From Bradyrhizobium sp. SSBR45G (GTDB lineage Bacteria; Pseudomonadota; Alphaproteobacteria; Rhizobiales; Xanthobacteraceae), in assembly GCF_030159255.1 (NCBI RefSeq), contig NZ_BSCT01000006.1:1-64000 (forward strand): DNA of 64,000 bases, written 5' to 3'. The position numbers were made by a program, and so were the translations under genes. Every line of letters begins with the position of its first letter. Positions within the stretch are counted from its first letter, which is position 1. Positions 34,665 through 45,755 of the stretch are shown in pieces. The notes below the pieces were generated by a model, which saw only the letters and a list, made by a program, of their open reading frames with translations, made no database searches and was not told where the DNA came from.

Positions 34665-35663
34665 CTAAAGGGTAGAAATAGTAAGCTGCTGGGCGGCAGA
34701 GCTGACGCTCTTGAATAGTTCATCAACCAAACGCGGAGCTCGAAACCGATACAATCGGGCCAGGACCAGGTTTTGGGGCCGGTCGACATCCGCGAGCGGC
34801 CGCGATGTCAGTGTCCCGTGACCGTGGACGTTGTAGGGTGGCACGAAATTGAGAAGTGAAAACCCGAAGCCATTCGCAACCAAGCTGCGTACCATCTCGA
34901 AAGAATCGACACGGTGCGCGACACTCGGACTGAGTCCGCGGTTTCCGAATAACGATAGGAAATAGTCCCGAGTCCGTGGCTGATCGAGTAGCACCATCGG
35001 CAAGCCGACCAGATCCGACAGGGAGCAACTCTGGCTCGACGCGAGCGGATGGTCGCTCGGTAGCACCACCTGTATCGGCATCGATCGTAGTGGCGAGGGG
35101 TGCAGCGTCGTCGGAATATCGTAATCGTAGACGATGATCAGGTCGAAACTTCCGTTATGCAATCCGTCGAGCAGCGCTTCGTGCTTGTCAGCGCGCCAGC
35201 GCATTTCGATCTCCGGATGCTTCTCCTGCAGGTCGCGCAGCACCAGCGGGATCAGATACGGTGCGATGGTCGCGAGGCATCCAACGCTGATGCGGCCCGC
35301 GGCTCGAAACGGTCCCCGCTGAGCGACGGATTCGATCTCGCGGGCATGGAGGAGAATGTTTCGGGCGTGGGCGGCAAGATCCTGTCCGGCCGAGGTCAGC
35401 ACCAGGCCGCGCGCGTGACGCCGGATGAAGAGCTGCGTCTGCAGGAACTCCTCGATTTGGGAGATCGCAGTCGAGATCGAAGCCGACGACACGTTCAGCG
35501 TTTCCGAGGCGCGCAACACGCTTTCGTGGTTCGCTGTTGCGAGAAAATAAGTGAGCTGTCGCAGCGAAAGTTGGGGGACGGCCTCTCCGACCTCGATCTG
35601 GTCCTTGTATTTACCGCTCACCAAAATCGGCCTCCGTCTCCTCAAAGGCTTGGTTTCGAGCAA
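34665..35663 (-). CDS. LysR-family transcriptional regulator of the catabolic cluster
   Basis: A typical LysR regulator, 332 residues from a TTG at 35663 or 318 from a GTG at 35621. The winged HTH is LSLRQLTYFLATANHESVLR, then ASETLNVSSASISTAISQIE. The effector domain follows (ISVGCLATIAPYLIPLVLRD, then GSFDLIIVYDYDIPTTL). It is divergent from the Rieske oxygenase gene with about 155 bp between, the standard layout for a LysR activator of a catabolic operon that senses the substrate or a product. Confidence 0.92.
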   Translation of the reverse strand: MLETKPLRRRRPILVSGKYKDQIEVGEAVPQLSLRQLTYFLATANHESVLRASETLNVSSASISTAISQIEEFLQTQLFIRRHARGLVLTSAGQDLAAHARNILLHAREIESVAQRGPFRAAGRISVGCLATIAPYLIPLVLRDLQEKHPEIEMRWRADKHEALLDGLHNGSFDLIIVYDYDIPTTLHPSPLRSMPIQVVLPSDHPLASSQSCSLSDLVGLPMVLLDQPRTRDYFLSLFGNRGLSPSVAHRVDSFEMVRSLVANGFGFSLLNFVPPYNVHGHGTLTSRPLADVDRPQNLVLARLYRFRAPRLVDELFKSVSSAAQQLTISTL

Positions 35664-35818
35664 CCCTTGCTATTTTCTTGCGCTTTTCCGCTGCAAGCTT
35701 GGGCAGTTCAAGATTTCCAAACTCATCGTGCATGTAACTATTATTGGCAGAACCAGCGCCCGGCACAATACTCGAACGCGGAAATTCCAATGACCCGCGC
35801 GAGCGGCACGAGGCAGCG

Positions 35819-37183
35819 ATGGTTGCACAGAAACAGTTTCTCACGACGGCCTATGGCGGCTATCTCAAGCAGGAAACGCCTGGCGAGAACGTCGAACTCA
35901 CTCATGTGGAGCGGGGAGCCCCGGCCGGCGAACTGCTGCGCCGCTATTGGCAGCCGATCGCGTTGACGTCCGAGCTCGGTGATGTCCCGCTCGGCTTCCG
36001 CATGTTCGGCGAAGACCTGGTGGTATTCCGCACCACCAAGGGCGAGTACGGCATTCTCGACAGGCACTGCAGCCATCGCGGCACGTCGCTCGAATTCGGC
36101 CTGCCGACCGAGAACGGACTGCGCTGCTGCTATCACGGCTGGCTGTTCGGCGTGAACGGGCAGGTGCTGGAAACGCCCGGTGATCCGCCCGGGAGCGCGC
36201 TCAAAGACCGGCTGTTCCACGGTGCCTACCCCTGCAGGGAGTACAAGGGCCTGATCTTCGGCTACTTCGGGCCGCCCGACAGCATTCCGGAGTTTCCCAT
36301 CTTCGACAGCTACGACTATCCGGGCGACAAGCTGGTGCCGTATTGCGTCACCTATCCGTGCAATTGGCTGCAGGTGCAGGAGAACGTCATGGACCCGGCG
36401 CACGCCGTGTTCTTGCACACCCGCGTCACCTTCTCGCACTTCTCCGACACCTGGGGCGAATTGCCGGTGATGGACTTCGTCGAGACGCCGACCGGCATGA
36501 TCTATGTCACCACCCGGCGCTGGAAGGACAAGGTCTGGGTCCGATCCAACGATATCATCATGCCGAACCTCGCGCAGGTCGGCCACATCTGGGAGGATGG
36601 CCAGGACGCCAAGCCGTTCGGCCGCGTCGGCATCACCCGCTGGACGACGCCGATCGACAACACGGCCTGCAAGGTGATCGGGTGGCGGCACTTCCACCCT
36701 GAGGTCAATCCACGCGGCATCGGCAAGGAGGAGGATTGCGGCCTGGAGAAGGTAGATTTCTACGGCCAGGGCGCCGGCGGCTCATTCGAGGAGCGGCAGC
36801 GTCTGCCCGGCGACTACGACGCGATCGTCACCCAGCGTCCGATCGCGCTCCATGCGCTCGAGCACCTGACTTACTGCGACAAGGGCGTGGTCATGCTGCG
36901 CAAGCTGCTGCGCCGCGACATCCGCAAGGTCGCTGCCGGCGAGGAGCCGCCGCGCTCCGCGCTCCGCTCCGGCGGGCTGATCCCGACCTACTGCCACGAC
37001 ACCGTGCTGGCGATCCCGCCAATCGCCGGTGTCGACGATCTCGAGCTACAGGAAGAGATCGGGCGCCGTGTCACCGAGATCGTGACCGAGGGCGATCATC
37101 ACGTCGCCGACGATCGTCATGAAACCGTGCGCAGGCTTCTGAACGAGTACGAAAACACCGTCGCATCGCAGGCCGCGGCCTGA
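35819..37183 (+). CDS. Rieske non-heme iron oxygenase, large subunit
   Basis: A 454-residue oxygenase component from the ATG at 35819. The Rieske [2Fe-2S] ligands are C84-x-H86 and C103-x2-H106 (LDRHCSHRGTSLEF and RCCYHGWLF). The mononuclear iron site is in ENVMDPAHAVFLHTR, with D192, H195 and H200. The single-subunit form resembles the phthalate-type dioxygenases and Rieske O-demethylases. It oxygenates or demethylates an aromatic or heterocyclic acid using electrons from the reductase encoded at 43660. The substrate is unknown. Confidence 0.92.
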   Translation: MVAQKQFLTTAYGGYLKQETPGENVELTHVERGAPAGELLRRYWQPIALTSELGDVPLGFRMFGEDLVVFRTTKGEYGILDRHCSHRGTSLEFGLPTENGLRCCYHGWLFGVNGQVLETPGDPPGSALKDRLFHGAYPCREYKGLIFGYFGPPDSIPEFPIFDSYDYPGDKLVPYCVTYPCNWLQVQENVMDPAHAVFLHTRVTFSHFSDTWGELPVMDFVETPTGMIYVTTRRWKDKVWVRSNDIIMPNLAQVGHIWEDGQDAKPFGRVGITRWTTPIDNTACKVIGWRHFHPEVNPRGIGKEEDCGLEKVDFYGQGAGGSFEERQRLPGDYDAIVTQRPIALHALEHLTYCDKGVVMLRKLLRRDIRKVAAGEEPPRSALRSGGLIPTYCHDTVLAIPPIAGVDDLELQEEIGRRVTEIVTEGDHHVADDRHETVRRLLNEYENTVASQAAA

Positions 37184-37209
37184 TCTTCAGCGGCAAGGAG
37201 ATTTCGAAC

Positions 37210-37824
37210 GTGTCGAGCAAAAGTCCTATTCATCCCGGCGCCGTGGCCTGGACTGGTGAAAACCCCGGTATCTATCTGAAGGACACGCAGGACGGCCCGT
37301 GGACCGGGTTGATGTGCTTCTTCCGCATCTTCTACTCCGCGTACGGCATGGGTAGCGGCATCGTCGTGCTGGATCAGCCGGGCGTCGCCAAGGGCCGTCC
37401 CGAAGTCGACAATTTCTGCATCAGCGACAACGAACCGCTCGCCAAATATCTGATCGCCGAGTTCTTCTCGAAATTTGCGGCTTTCCGGGTGTCGCCTGGT
37501 ATCGGCGCGGTGACGCACCTGCCGATGATCGCGTGCCGCCGCGAAGGCAGCACGCTGTCGACCTATTCGGAGATCGTGCGCAGCGCCGACGTCGAAGTGG
37601 TCGCGACCTGGTCGAAGCTCAGCGCCCCCTATGCGGTCGATATGCCGGCGGAAAATGGCTCGACCAAGATCCACCAGATGTACAGCCTGTTCCTCGACGC
37701 GGGCGAGGGCTCGGTGACCATCAACGGCCGCCCGCTGGCCGGCAAGGTGATGCAGCGCGATTTCGCCGGAACGCGCAAGAGCACCGCGTTCCTCGCGTTT
37801 TCCGAATCCTGGATGCAGGTCTAG
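37210..37824 (+). CDS. Unknown protein encoded next to the Rieske oxygenase
   Basis: A 204-residue soluble protein, 26 bp after the oxygenase gene. No family recognised. Conserved-looking parts are GPWTGLMCFFRIFYSAYGMG, FCISDNEPLAKYLIAEFFSK and IHQMYSLFLDAGEGSVTING, which suggest a compact alpha/beta or beta-sandwich enzyme or binding protein. It has no small-oxygenase-subunit (SnoaL-like) signature. Tight operon placement makes it a likely pathway enzyme or product-handling protein. Confidence 0.65.
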   Translation: MSSKSPIHPGAVAWTGENPGIYLKDTQDGPWTGLMCFFRIFYSAYGMGSGIVVLDQPGVAKGRPEVDNFCISDNEPLAKYLIAEFFSKFAAFRVSPGIGAVTHLPMIACRREGSTLSTYSEIVRSADVEVVATWSKLSAPYAVDMPAENGSTKIHQMYSLFLDAGEGSVTINGRPLAGKVMQRDFAGTRKSTAFLAFSESWMQV

Positions 37825-37841
37825 CGCGCGAAGGAGGACCG

Positions 37842-38711
37842 ATGTCCGACGCCTTGCAGTTTCTCATCAGTGGACTGGTGGTCGGCAGCATCTATGGGCT
37901 GATCGGCGTCGGTTTCACCTGCATCTACAACGTAACCGGCATCGTCAATTTCGCGCAGGGCGATTTTGCGATGGTGGGCGCGATGAGCGCGATCGCGCTG
38001 AACGTCGCCGGCGCGCCGCTGTGGCTGGCCATCCTGCTCGCTATCGTGATCACCTGCGCGGTTGCGGTGCTGATCGAGCGCATCGCGATCCAGCCCGTCC
38101 GGGGCGATGTGATGCGCGGTATCATCGTCACTATCGGGGTCGGGGTCGTGCTGCAAGGCATCGCCGCGATTATCTGGGGCACCGACGCGCAGCCGATGCC
38201 GGCGTTCTCCGGCGAGAAGCTGATCCACCTGCTGGGCGCAACGGTGATGCCGCAGTCGCTGTGGGTGATCGGCATCGGCATCGTGGCGATGGGCGGCCTC
38301 GATCTGCTGTTTCGCCGCACCTACCTCGGCCAGATGTTCCGGGCCTGCGCGATGAATCCGTTCGCGGCGCGACTGGTCGGCATGAAAGTCGAGACCATGA
38401 GCCTGGTCGGCTTCGTCATGTCGGGAGCGCTCGGTGCGATCGCCGGAATCGTGATCGCGCCGATCGCGTTGACCCAGTATGACACTGGCCTGCAACTCGG
38501 CATCAAGGGCTTCGTCGCCTGCATCGTCGGCGGCTTCGGCGGCCCGATCGGCGCCGCCGTCGGCGGCCTCGTGCTCGGCGTGCTCGAGGCGTTCTCCGCA
38601 GGCTACGTCAGCTCGGGCTACAAGAACGCGATCGCGTTCGCACTGCTGCTCGGCTTCCTGCTGTTCCGTCCCGGCGGCCTGCTCGGCGACTATGATCGGG
38701 TGCGCGCATGA
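37842..38711 (+). CDS. livH: Branched-chain amino acid-type ABC transporter permease (LivH-like)
   Basis: A 289-residue permease with eight or so TM helices. LivH signatures are GLVVGSIYGLIGVGFTCIYN, GIVNFAQGDFAMVGAMSAIA and GALGAIAGIVIAPIALTQYD. It starts 17 bp after the unknown gene with an AAGGAGG ribosome site. It forms the membrane channel with LivM. In this context it probably imports the Rieske substrate, not amino acids, as many Liv systems in rhizobia carry aromatic acids. Confidence 0.93.
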   Translation: MSDALQFLISGLVVGSIYGLIGVGFTCIYNVTGIVNFAQGDFAMVGAMSAIALNVAGAPLWLAILLAIVITCAVAVLIERIAIQPVRGDVMRGIIVTIGVGVVLQGIAAIIWGTDAQPMPAFSGEKLIHLLGATVMPQSLWVIGIGIVAMGGLDLLFRRTYLGQMFRACAMNPFAARLVGMKVETMSLVGFVMSGALGAIAGIVIAPIALTQYDTGLQLGIKGFVACIVGGFGGPIGAAVGGLVLGVLEAFSAGYVSSGYKNAIAFALLLGFLLFRPGGLLGDYDRVRA

Positions 38712-39654
38712 CGTGGTGGCGCATCCCCGCTCTGATCATCGCTCTCCTGGCCTGCGCTGCGACCGGCAACGGCTACCTGGTCAGCCTGCTGGTGGTGATC
38801 GGCCTGCAGGCGCTGCCCGCCATCGGGCTCGCGCTGATCGCCGGCTTCACGGGCCAGATTTCGCTCGGCCACGCCGCCTTCTACGGACTCGGAGCCTATG
38901 GCGCTGCGCTGATCGGCAAATGGCTCGGCATTCCCGCTTGGCTCGATATCCTGCTATCGACCGCCGTGGTGGCCCTGCTGGCCTGGGCGATCGGCTGGCT
39001 CGTGTTCCGTCTCAAAGGTCACTATCTGGCGATGGCGACGCTGGCGTTCGGTATCATCGTCCAAATCTGCTTCGTCGAAATGCACGGGGTCACCGGAGGT
39101 CCGGATGGGCTGACCGGCATCCCGCCGCTCCGCCTGTTCGGGTTCACCCTCGGCAACGATTTCGCCATGCTGCCGGTCGTGTGGCTGGCGACGATCGCCG
39201 CGATCCTCGGCGCGCAGAATCTCGTGGCGTCGCCGACCGGCCTCGCGATGCGGGCGATCTCGGAAAACGAAGCCACGGCGCGTTCGCTCGGTAACGACGT
39301 GCAGTCGACCAAGCGCTTGATCATGATGGTCAGCGGCCTGTTCTGCGCACTCGGCGGCGGACTCTACGCTCACTACATCGGCTATCTCAGTCCAGGTCCG
39401 TTCGACGTCGGCTTCTCGATCAAGCTCCTGCTGATGGTGGCGATCGGCGGTTTCGCCGATGTCTGGGGCGTGCTGATCGGCGTCATCTTCATCACCTTGA
39501 TTGGCGAGCTGCTGAAGCCGCTCGGCGCGTACGACATCGTGGCCTATGGCGCGTTGCTCGTCGTCAGCGTGATCTATTGTCCCGACGGATTGCCGCGCGG
39601 CATCGCGACGTTGGCATCGCGCGCTCGGCGGACGGGCGCGGCGGGGAGCATGCG

Positions 39655-39658
<4 letters not shown>
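38708..39658 (+). CDS. livM: Branched-chain amino acid-type ABC transporter permease (LivM-like)
   Basis: A 316-residue permease overlapping livH by 4 bp (ATGA). LivM marks are GFTGQISLGHAAFYGLGAYG, GVTGGPDGLTGIPPLRLFGF and AISENEATARSLGNDVQSTK. Multiple TM helices. Intact. Confidence 0.93.
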
Positions 39659-41271
<1,613 letters not shown>

Positions 41272-41272
41272 T

Positions 41273-42490
41273 TTGTCCGAGCATGACCCGGCTGCGATCG
41301 CACGCCCAGCCGAGACCAGCCTTCATCCTGCGGACCGCGCCGCGCTGGCGCGGATGCACGCGGTACGACCGGTCTGGCGCGGCGTCGCATCTGCCAGGGA
41401 CCTCATCGCGTTTCCGGACCGGACGATTCTTCATGCCGGACCGCCGGTGCGCTCTGGTGCGATCGCGGCGCCGATCCTCAACAGCACCGTGATGGCGATC
41501 CTGTTCGAAGGTTGGGCCAAGGACGAGACGGCGGCCCGCGCGATGCTGACGCACGGCGAGGTGCAACTGGCGCCGGCGCAGGATGTCGGCGCAATGGTGC
41601 CGCTCGCGGCGGCGCTGTCGCCCAACATGGCGGTGCAGATCGTGGCCGATGCCGCCGATGCGGCGAACACCACGTATAGTCCGCTCAACGGCGGCATGGC
41701 GCTGGCGCAGCGGCTGGGGCTCTGCAGTCGAGAGGTGCTGACGCATCTGCGCTGGATGAACGGCAATCTCGCCGCGACGCTGGAGATCGTTGCCGACGAC
41801 GACATCTCGCTGATCGAGATCGCCGACCGTGCGCTGATGGAGGGCGACGACTGCCATTCGCGCACGGCGGCGGCGACGCGCCGGCTGATCGAGCGGATCG
41901 CGCCGCGGCTCGGCGGCGACACGCCGGAGCGCCGATTTCTGGACAGGGCTTCTGCGTTCTTCCTCAATCTCTGGATGGCCGCGGTGAAATGCATCGCCAA
42001 CGCCGGGGTGGGCGAGGGCAGCAGCATCATCACTGCGCTCGGCGGCAACGGTGTCGATTGCGGCATCAAGCTCGGCGGCAGCGGCGGGCGCTGGTTCGTC
42101 GCACCGGCTGAGCCACCCGAAGGCAATCTGCTGCCAGGATTTCAGAGCAGCGATCGCCTCGGTGCGATCGGCGACAGCGCGTTGGTCGATGCCACGGGCT
42201 TCGGCGCCATGACCGCAGTATCGCTCCCGCAAGCCCGCGGCCCCGCGAGCGACCGCGCGGACGTGCTGCCCGCGGTTCATCGCGGATTCGAGCGCAGCGG
42301 GATCAAGGTCGGAACGGTCGCCCGCGCCCTCGTGAGAGGCGGCACACCGCTTGATATCGTGCTCGGCATTCTCGATCGCAACGGACACAACGGCCGCATC
42401 GGCGGCGGAATCTACCGGCCGCCGCTGCATCCGTTCACCGCCGCGGTCGCTTCGCTCGCACCCACGACCTTACCAGCCCAGGGGATCTGA
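41273..42490 (+). CDS. DUF1116 (AllG/YlbE-like) protein
   Basis: A 405-residue protein from a TTG start with GGAGG six bases upstream. DUF1116 features: RPVWRGVASARDLI, ILHAGPPVRSGAIAAPILNS, LFEGWAKDETAARAMLTHGE and ALSPNMAVQIVADAADAANT. DUF1116 includes AllG, a subunit of oxamate carbamoyltransferase in allantoin fermentation, which normally works with FdrA/AllF and AllH. None of these is present. In a Rieske and transporter operon it may be a transferase or lyase acting on a carbamoyl- or CoA-type intermediate; this is inference. Confidence 0.8.
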   Translation: MSEHDPAAIARPAETSLHPADRAALARMHAVRPVWRGVASARDLIAFPDRTILHAGPPVRSGAIAAPILNSTVMAILFEGWAKDETAARAMLTHGEVQLAPAQDVGAMVPLAAALSPNMAVQIVADAADAANTTYSPLNGGMALAQRLGLCSREVLTHLRWMNGNLAATLEIVADDDISLIEIADRALMEGDDCHSRTAAATRRLIERIAPRLGGDTPERRFLDRASAFFLNLWMAAVKCIANAGVGEGSSIITALGGNGVDCGIKLGGSGGRWFVAPAEPPEGNLLPGFQSSDRLGAIGDSALVDATGFGAMTAVSLPQARGPASDRADVLPAVHRGFERSGIKVGTVARALVRGGTPLDIVLGILDRNGHNGRIGGGIYRPPLHPFTAAVASLAPTTLPAQGI

Positions 42491-42492
42491 CG

Positions 42493-43632
42493 ATGAATAC
42501 CAAAGCCATGCTGGCTGCGCTGATGCTCATCACGGCCGCCACCGCCACCCGCGCGGACGACACCATCAAGATCGGTGGCCTGCTCGAGACCTCCGGGCCG
42601 CTCGCCTCGCTCGGCCAGCCCGGACTCGAAGGCGCAATGCTTGCCATCGAGCAGATCAACGCCAGAGGCGGCATCGCCGGCAAGAAACTCGAACTCGACA
42701 ACGTCAACACGGAGGGCGACAACACCAAGTCGGTCACCGCCGCCAAGCGGCTGCTGGAACAGAGCGGCGTGGTCGCTCTGGTCGGTCCGATGAACAGCGG
42801 CTCGTCCTACGCGATCAGCGACACCGTGCAGAACGCGTCGACACCGATGATCTCCAACGGCGGCTCCCGCGGCATCGTCATGCCGGCGCAGGACAAGAAA
42901 TGGCTGTTCCTGTCGCCGCTCACCGACGTGTTGGTGCAGAGCGTCATGATGACGGACATGCAGAAGCGCGGAGCCAGGAAGATCGCGCTGCTGCACGCCG
43001 ACTCGCCGTTCGGCACCAGCGGTCGCGACCAACTCGTCAAGAATGCGGAATCATTCGGCCTGACGATCGTCGCGCAAGAATCCTACGCCAATGCCGATAA
43101 GGATATGACGCCGCAGCTCACCAAGATCCGCAGCGCGCAGCCGGATGCGGTGGTGATCTGGGCGACCGGTCCGGGGCAGGCGATAGCGGCGAAGAACTAC
43201 CGCCAGCTTGGTCTCACCGCTCCGCTGTATATGTCTCACGCGGCCAATGACTTTAATTTCCTCAGGCTCGCCGGCGGATCGGCCGACGACGTGCTGATCC
43301 CGTCGTCGAAGATCTACGTGATCGAGTCGCTCAAGGACTCTGATCCGCAGAAGGCCGCGCTGCAGAGCTTCGTGACCGATTACCAGAAGAAGTATGGCAA
43401 GCCGCCGGCGACCTTTGCGGGCAACGCCTATGATGCTGTCAACATGATTGCCGCCGCGATCGGCAAGGCGGGCGCGGACCGCGGCAAGATCCGCGATGCC
43501 ATCGAAGGCCTGAAGGACTTTGTCGGTGTGACTGCGGTGTATTCTTACGGTCCGGACGACCATTTCGGCGCCAAGGCCGACAGCGTCGTGATGCTGACGG
43601 TGAAGGACGGAAAGTTCTCGCTCGCACAGTGA
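42493..43632 (+). CDS. livK: Periplasmic substrate-binding protein (LivK/amide-type)
   Basis: A 379-residue type I periplasmic-binding protein. It has a Sec signal peptide (MNTKAMLAALMLITAATATR, cleavage before ADDTIKIG) and the LivK-type opening IKIGGLLETSGPLASLGQPG, then EQINARGGIAGKKLEL. The ligand pocket region MNSGSSYAISDTVQNASTPM is of the type seen in aromatic-acid and amide binders. It delivers substrate to the LivHM-GF complex. It starts 2 bp after the DUF1116 gene. Confidence 0.93.
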   Translation: MNTKAMLAALMLITAATATRADDTIKIGGLLETSGPLASLGQPGLEGAMLAIEQINARGGIAGKKLELDNVNTEGDNTKSVTAAKRLLEQSGVVALVGPMNSGSSYAISDTVQNASTPMISNGGSRGIVMPAQDKKWLFLSPLTDVLVQSVMMTDMQKRGARKIALLHADSPFGTSGRDQLVKNAESFGLTIVAQESYANADKDMTPQLTKIRSAQPDAVVIWATGPGQAIAAKNYRQLGLTAPLYMSHAANDFNFLRLAGGSADDVLIPSSKIYVIESLKDSDPQKAALQSFVTDYQKKYGKPPATFAGNAYDAVNMIAAAIGKAGADRGKIRDAIEGLKDFVGVTAVYSYGPDDHFGAKADSVVMLTVKDGKFSLAQ

Positions 43633-43659
43633 GCGCGTGCAGCCGACAGGAGTGAACCG

Positions 43660-44679
43660 ATGCCCACCGTTTCTCTCATCTTTGTGGATGGCGACTGCGC
43701 TCGCGTCGAGGCGAAGCCCGGCGAGACCATTCTCGCCGCCGCGCGCCGCGGTGGAATCGCGCTCAGTTCAGACTGCGAAATCGGCGACTGTCAAACCTGC
43801 CGGGCGACGTGCCTGGGCGGCGCTCTGGACTACGAGGAAGGAACCTCGGTGTCGCTGTCGCAGGACGAGATTGACGCCGGCGAGATGCTGCCCTGTGTTG
43901 CGCTCGCCCGCAGCGACGTGCAGATCCAGTTGCCCTATGAGCGCGCCAAGCTGATCCCGGCGAAGCCGTTTTTGGCGAAGATCGAAAGCGTCGAACGGCT
44001 GAGCGCGTCGGTGGTCCGGGTCGTCTATCGGACGCTCGGACTGTCGCCGATCAGGTTCCTACCGGGCCAATACGTCAATCTGCAAGTGCCGGGGACGGCG
44101 GAATGGCGCTCCTACTCGATGGCGAACTCGCCTGGCGACGATCGTGGCTTGGAGTTTCTGGTCCGTCTGATCGACGACGGTGCAATGTCGCGCTATCTGA
44201 CCGAGCGGGCCGCACCTGGCGATGTTGTTCAATGCCGTGGCCCGCAAGGTGTTTTCTATCTGAGGTCCAGCGATCGGCCGGTACTGATGGTGGCCGGAGG
44301 CACGGGCGTGGCGCCCATGGTGTCAATGCTGCGGCAGATGAAGGCGACCGGCGAAAACCGCGAGGTCACGCTGTGCTTCGGCGTCAATACCGCCGGTGAT
44401 CTGTTTTTCCTTGACGAGCTGCGCGAGATCGCGCGTGCCATCTCCAAATTGGATTTGCGAATCTCGGTTGCTACGGGGCCGTGCCCAGCCGACATCAGCC
44501 AGGGGGTGGCGCCCGACTTGATCGGGCCACGATCTTTGGATGGATACGATGTCTATCTATGCGGCCCGCCAGCAATGACCGACGGTGCGCGCCGCGTCGC
44601 AATCGAGCTGGGGGCTGCTCCCGACAGCATCATTGCCGAGCGGTTCGTGGCAGCTGGTGTCCCAAAGCGAGCAGCCTAA
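43660..44679 (+). CDS. Ferredoxin-NAD(P)H reductase component of the Rieske oxygenase
   Basis: A 339-residue electron-transfer protein of the BenC (class IB) layout. An N-terminal plant-type [2Fe-2S] domain has C39-x4-C44-x2-C47-x31-C79. An FAD-binding barrel follows (RFLPGQYVNLQVPG, RSYSMANSPGD), then an NAD-binding domain (VAGGTGVAPMVSMLRQMKAT, CGPPAMTDGAR). It would pass electrons from NADH straight to the oxygenase at 35819. It closes the operon. Confidence 0.94.
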   Translation: MPTVSLIFVDGDCARVEAKPGETILAAARRGGIALSSDCEIGDCQTCRATCLGGALDYEEGTSVSLSQDEIDAGEMLPCVALARSDVQIQLPYERAKLIPAKPFLAKIESVERLSASVVRVVYRTLGLSPIRFLPGQYVNLQVPGTAEWRSYSMANSPGDDRGLEFLVRLIDDGAMSRYLTERAAPGDVVQCRGPQGVFYLRSSDRPVLMVAGGTGVAPMVSMLRQMKATGENREVTLCFGVNTAGDLFFLDELREIARAISKLDLRISVATGPCPADISQGVAPDLIGPRSLDGYDVYLCGPPAMTDGARRVAIELGAAPDSIIAERFVAAGVPKRAA

Positions 44680-44974
44680 CTATCGAGGACGAGCCACGTC
44701 CTTCTGGAGCTTGCGACCCACCGCGGAACGAACTTTTCCAGCCCAAGGCATTGGCTGATAGGCGTGAGGCATGTCTCTGGAAACAGGGCGGAAACCGTCA
44801 CGCGCTTTTCTTGTCGGCGGTTTCTGATCGTACGCCTGGCTCGTCCGCCGTCTTGTGCGGCCGCAGCTCACCATGTCTCTCCTGGAAGCTGATCGGGACG
44901 GCGACGCACCTTGCCTCGTGATGGCTTGATCTGGCCGAAGACCGGCTGCGCCTCGATCGCCTGAGCGCAACGCC

Positions 44975-45039
44975 GCCGGCCAACTTTCTTCCCCTGGGCG
45001 GAGCCGCCCATTCCTCGCGGGGCAAGAAAGTTGTCCGGC
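44975..45039. repeat. Nested inverted repeat upstream of the DUF736 gene
   Basis: Outer arms GCCGGCCAACTTTCTTCCCC (44975-44994) and 45018-45039 pair almost fully; an inner stem TGGGCG / CGCCCA (44995-45010, loop GAGC) lies between them. It is followed by TCCTCCGCTGCCGCTCCGGC, nearly the same block that follows the inverted repeat at 32675-32752. The rest of the 44680-45152 interval contains no gene that I can support; a minus-strand open frame over it shows no motif. Confidence 0.75.
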
Positions 45040-45152
45040 GTCGTCCTCCGCTGCCGCTCCGGCCCTTCGGGTGCGCCGTCGATCGCCGTTCGCCCGAGAT
45101 GCGCCATCGAGGCCGCGGTGGTCGCGGCCCGAACCAGCCAAGGAGAGACAAC

Positions 45153-45473
45153 ATGGCTTCCATCGGTTCCTTCAAGAAGGTCGGCGACGATTTCCAGGGC
45201 GAGATCATCACCCTGAGCCTCAAGGCCAAGGGCGTGCGCATCGTCCCCGAAGCCAACCGCTCCAGCGAAAACGCGCCCAGCCACCGCGTCTACGCAGGCC
45301 GGGTTGAAATCGGTGCCGCCTGGGCGCGCCGCTCCGAGGAGGGACGCGACTATCTCTCGCTCAAGCTCGACGACCCCTCCTTCAACGCTCCGATCTACGC
45401 CAACCTCTTCGACGACGAGGGCGGCGAGGGCTACACGCTCCTCTGGTCGCGGCCGCGCAAGACGGCGGAGTGA
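45153..45473 (+). CDS. DUF736 protein of the ICE backbone
   Basis: A 106-residue protein of the DUF736 family: MASIGSFKKVGDDFQGEIIT, then IGAAWARRSEEGRDYLSLKL and PIYANLFDDEGGEGYTLLWS. It is found on most alphaproteobacterial conjugative elements beside DUF2493. An AAGGAGAGACA ribosome site precedes the ATG at 45153. It should belong next to DUF2493; the catabolic cargo lies between. Function unknown. Confidence 0.93.
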   Translation: MASIGSFKKVGDDFQGEIITLSLKAKGVRIVPEANRSSENAPSHRVYAGRVEIGAAWARRSEEGRDYLSLKLDDPSFNAPIYANLFDDEGGEGYTLLWSRPRKTAE

Positions 45474-45482
45474 GTCCACAGA

Positions 45483-45513
45483 TTGCTCCGTCCGGGTAAC
45501 CCGGGCGGAGCAA
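45483..45513 (+). terminator. Long hairpin after DUF736
   Basis: TTGCTCCGTCCGGGT (45483-45497) pairs with ACCCGGGCGGAGCAA (45499-45513) over 15 bp with one G-T pair and a one-base loop. There is no T-run, so termination efficiency is uncertain. Confidence 0.65.
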
Positions 45514-45755
45514 AAGAGGAAAGATCACTAGACGAGCTATTGGTGAAGTGGCGCCAGGGTTGGCGTCAGATATCGCGTTTTGCCGCTGCCGAGCGGCTGA
45601 CGCCGGTCTATAAGGCAAAAAGGGCGACTGTAACCTGATTGGGTTTGTCGAGTCGTCATCGAGCGTAAGCTGCCGTCGGCATAGTTGCCAATCAGTGCGC
45701 CTTCACAATAAAGCAACACCCGATCCATGCTGCGGGGAGTGCTGCTAGCCGCTGC

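Noticed and set aside
45537..45728. A 63-codon minus-strand frame downstream of the chemoreceptor
   Set aside because: No motif, and it lies in the gap between two convergent transcripts without a ribosome site.
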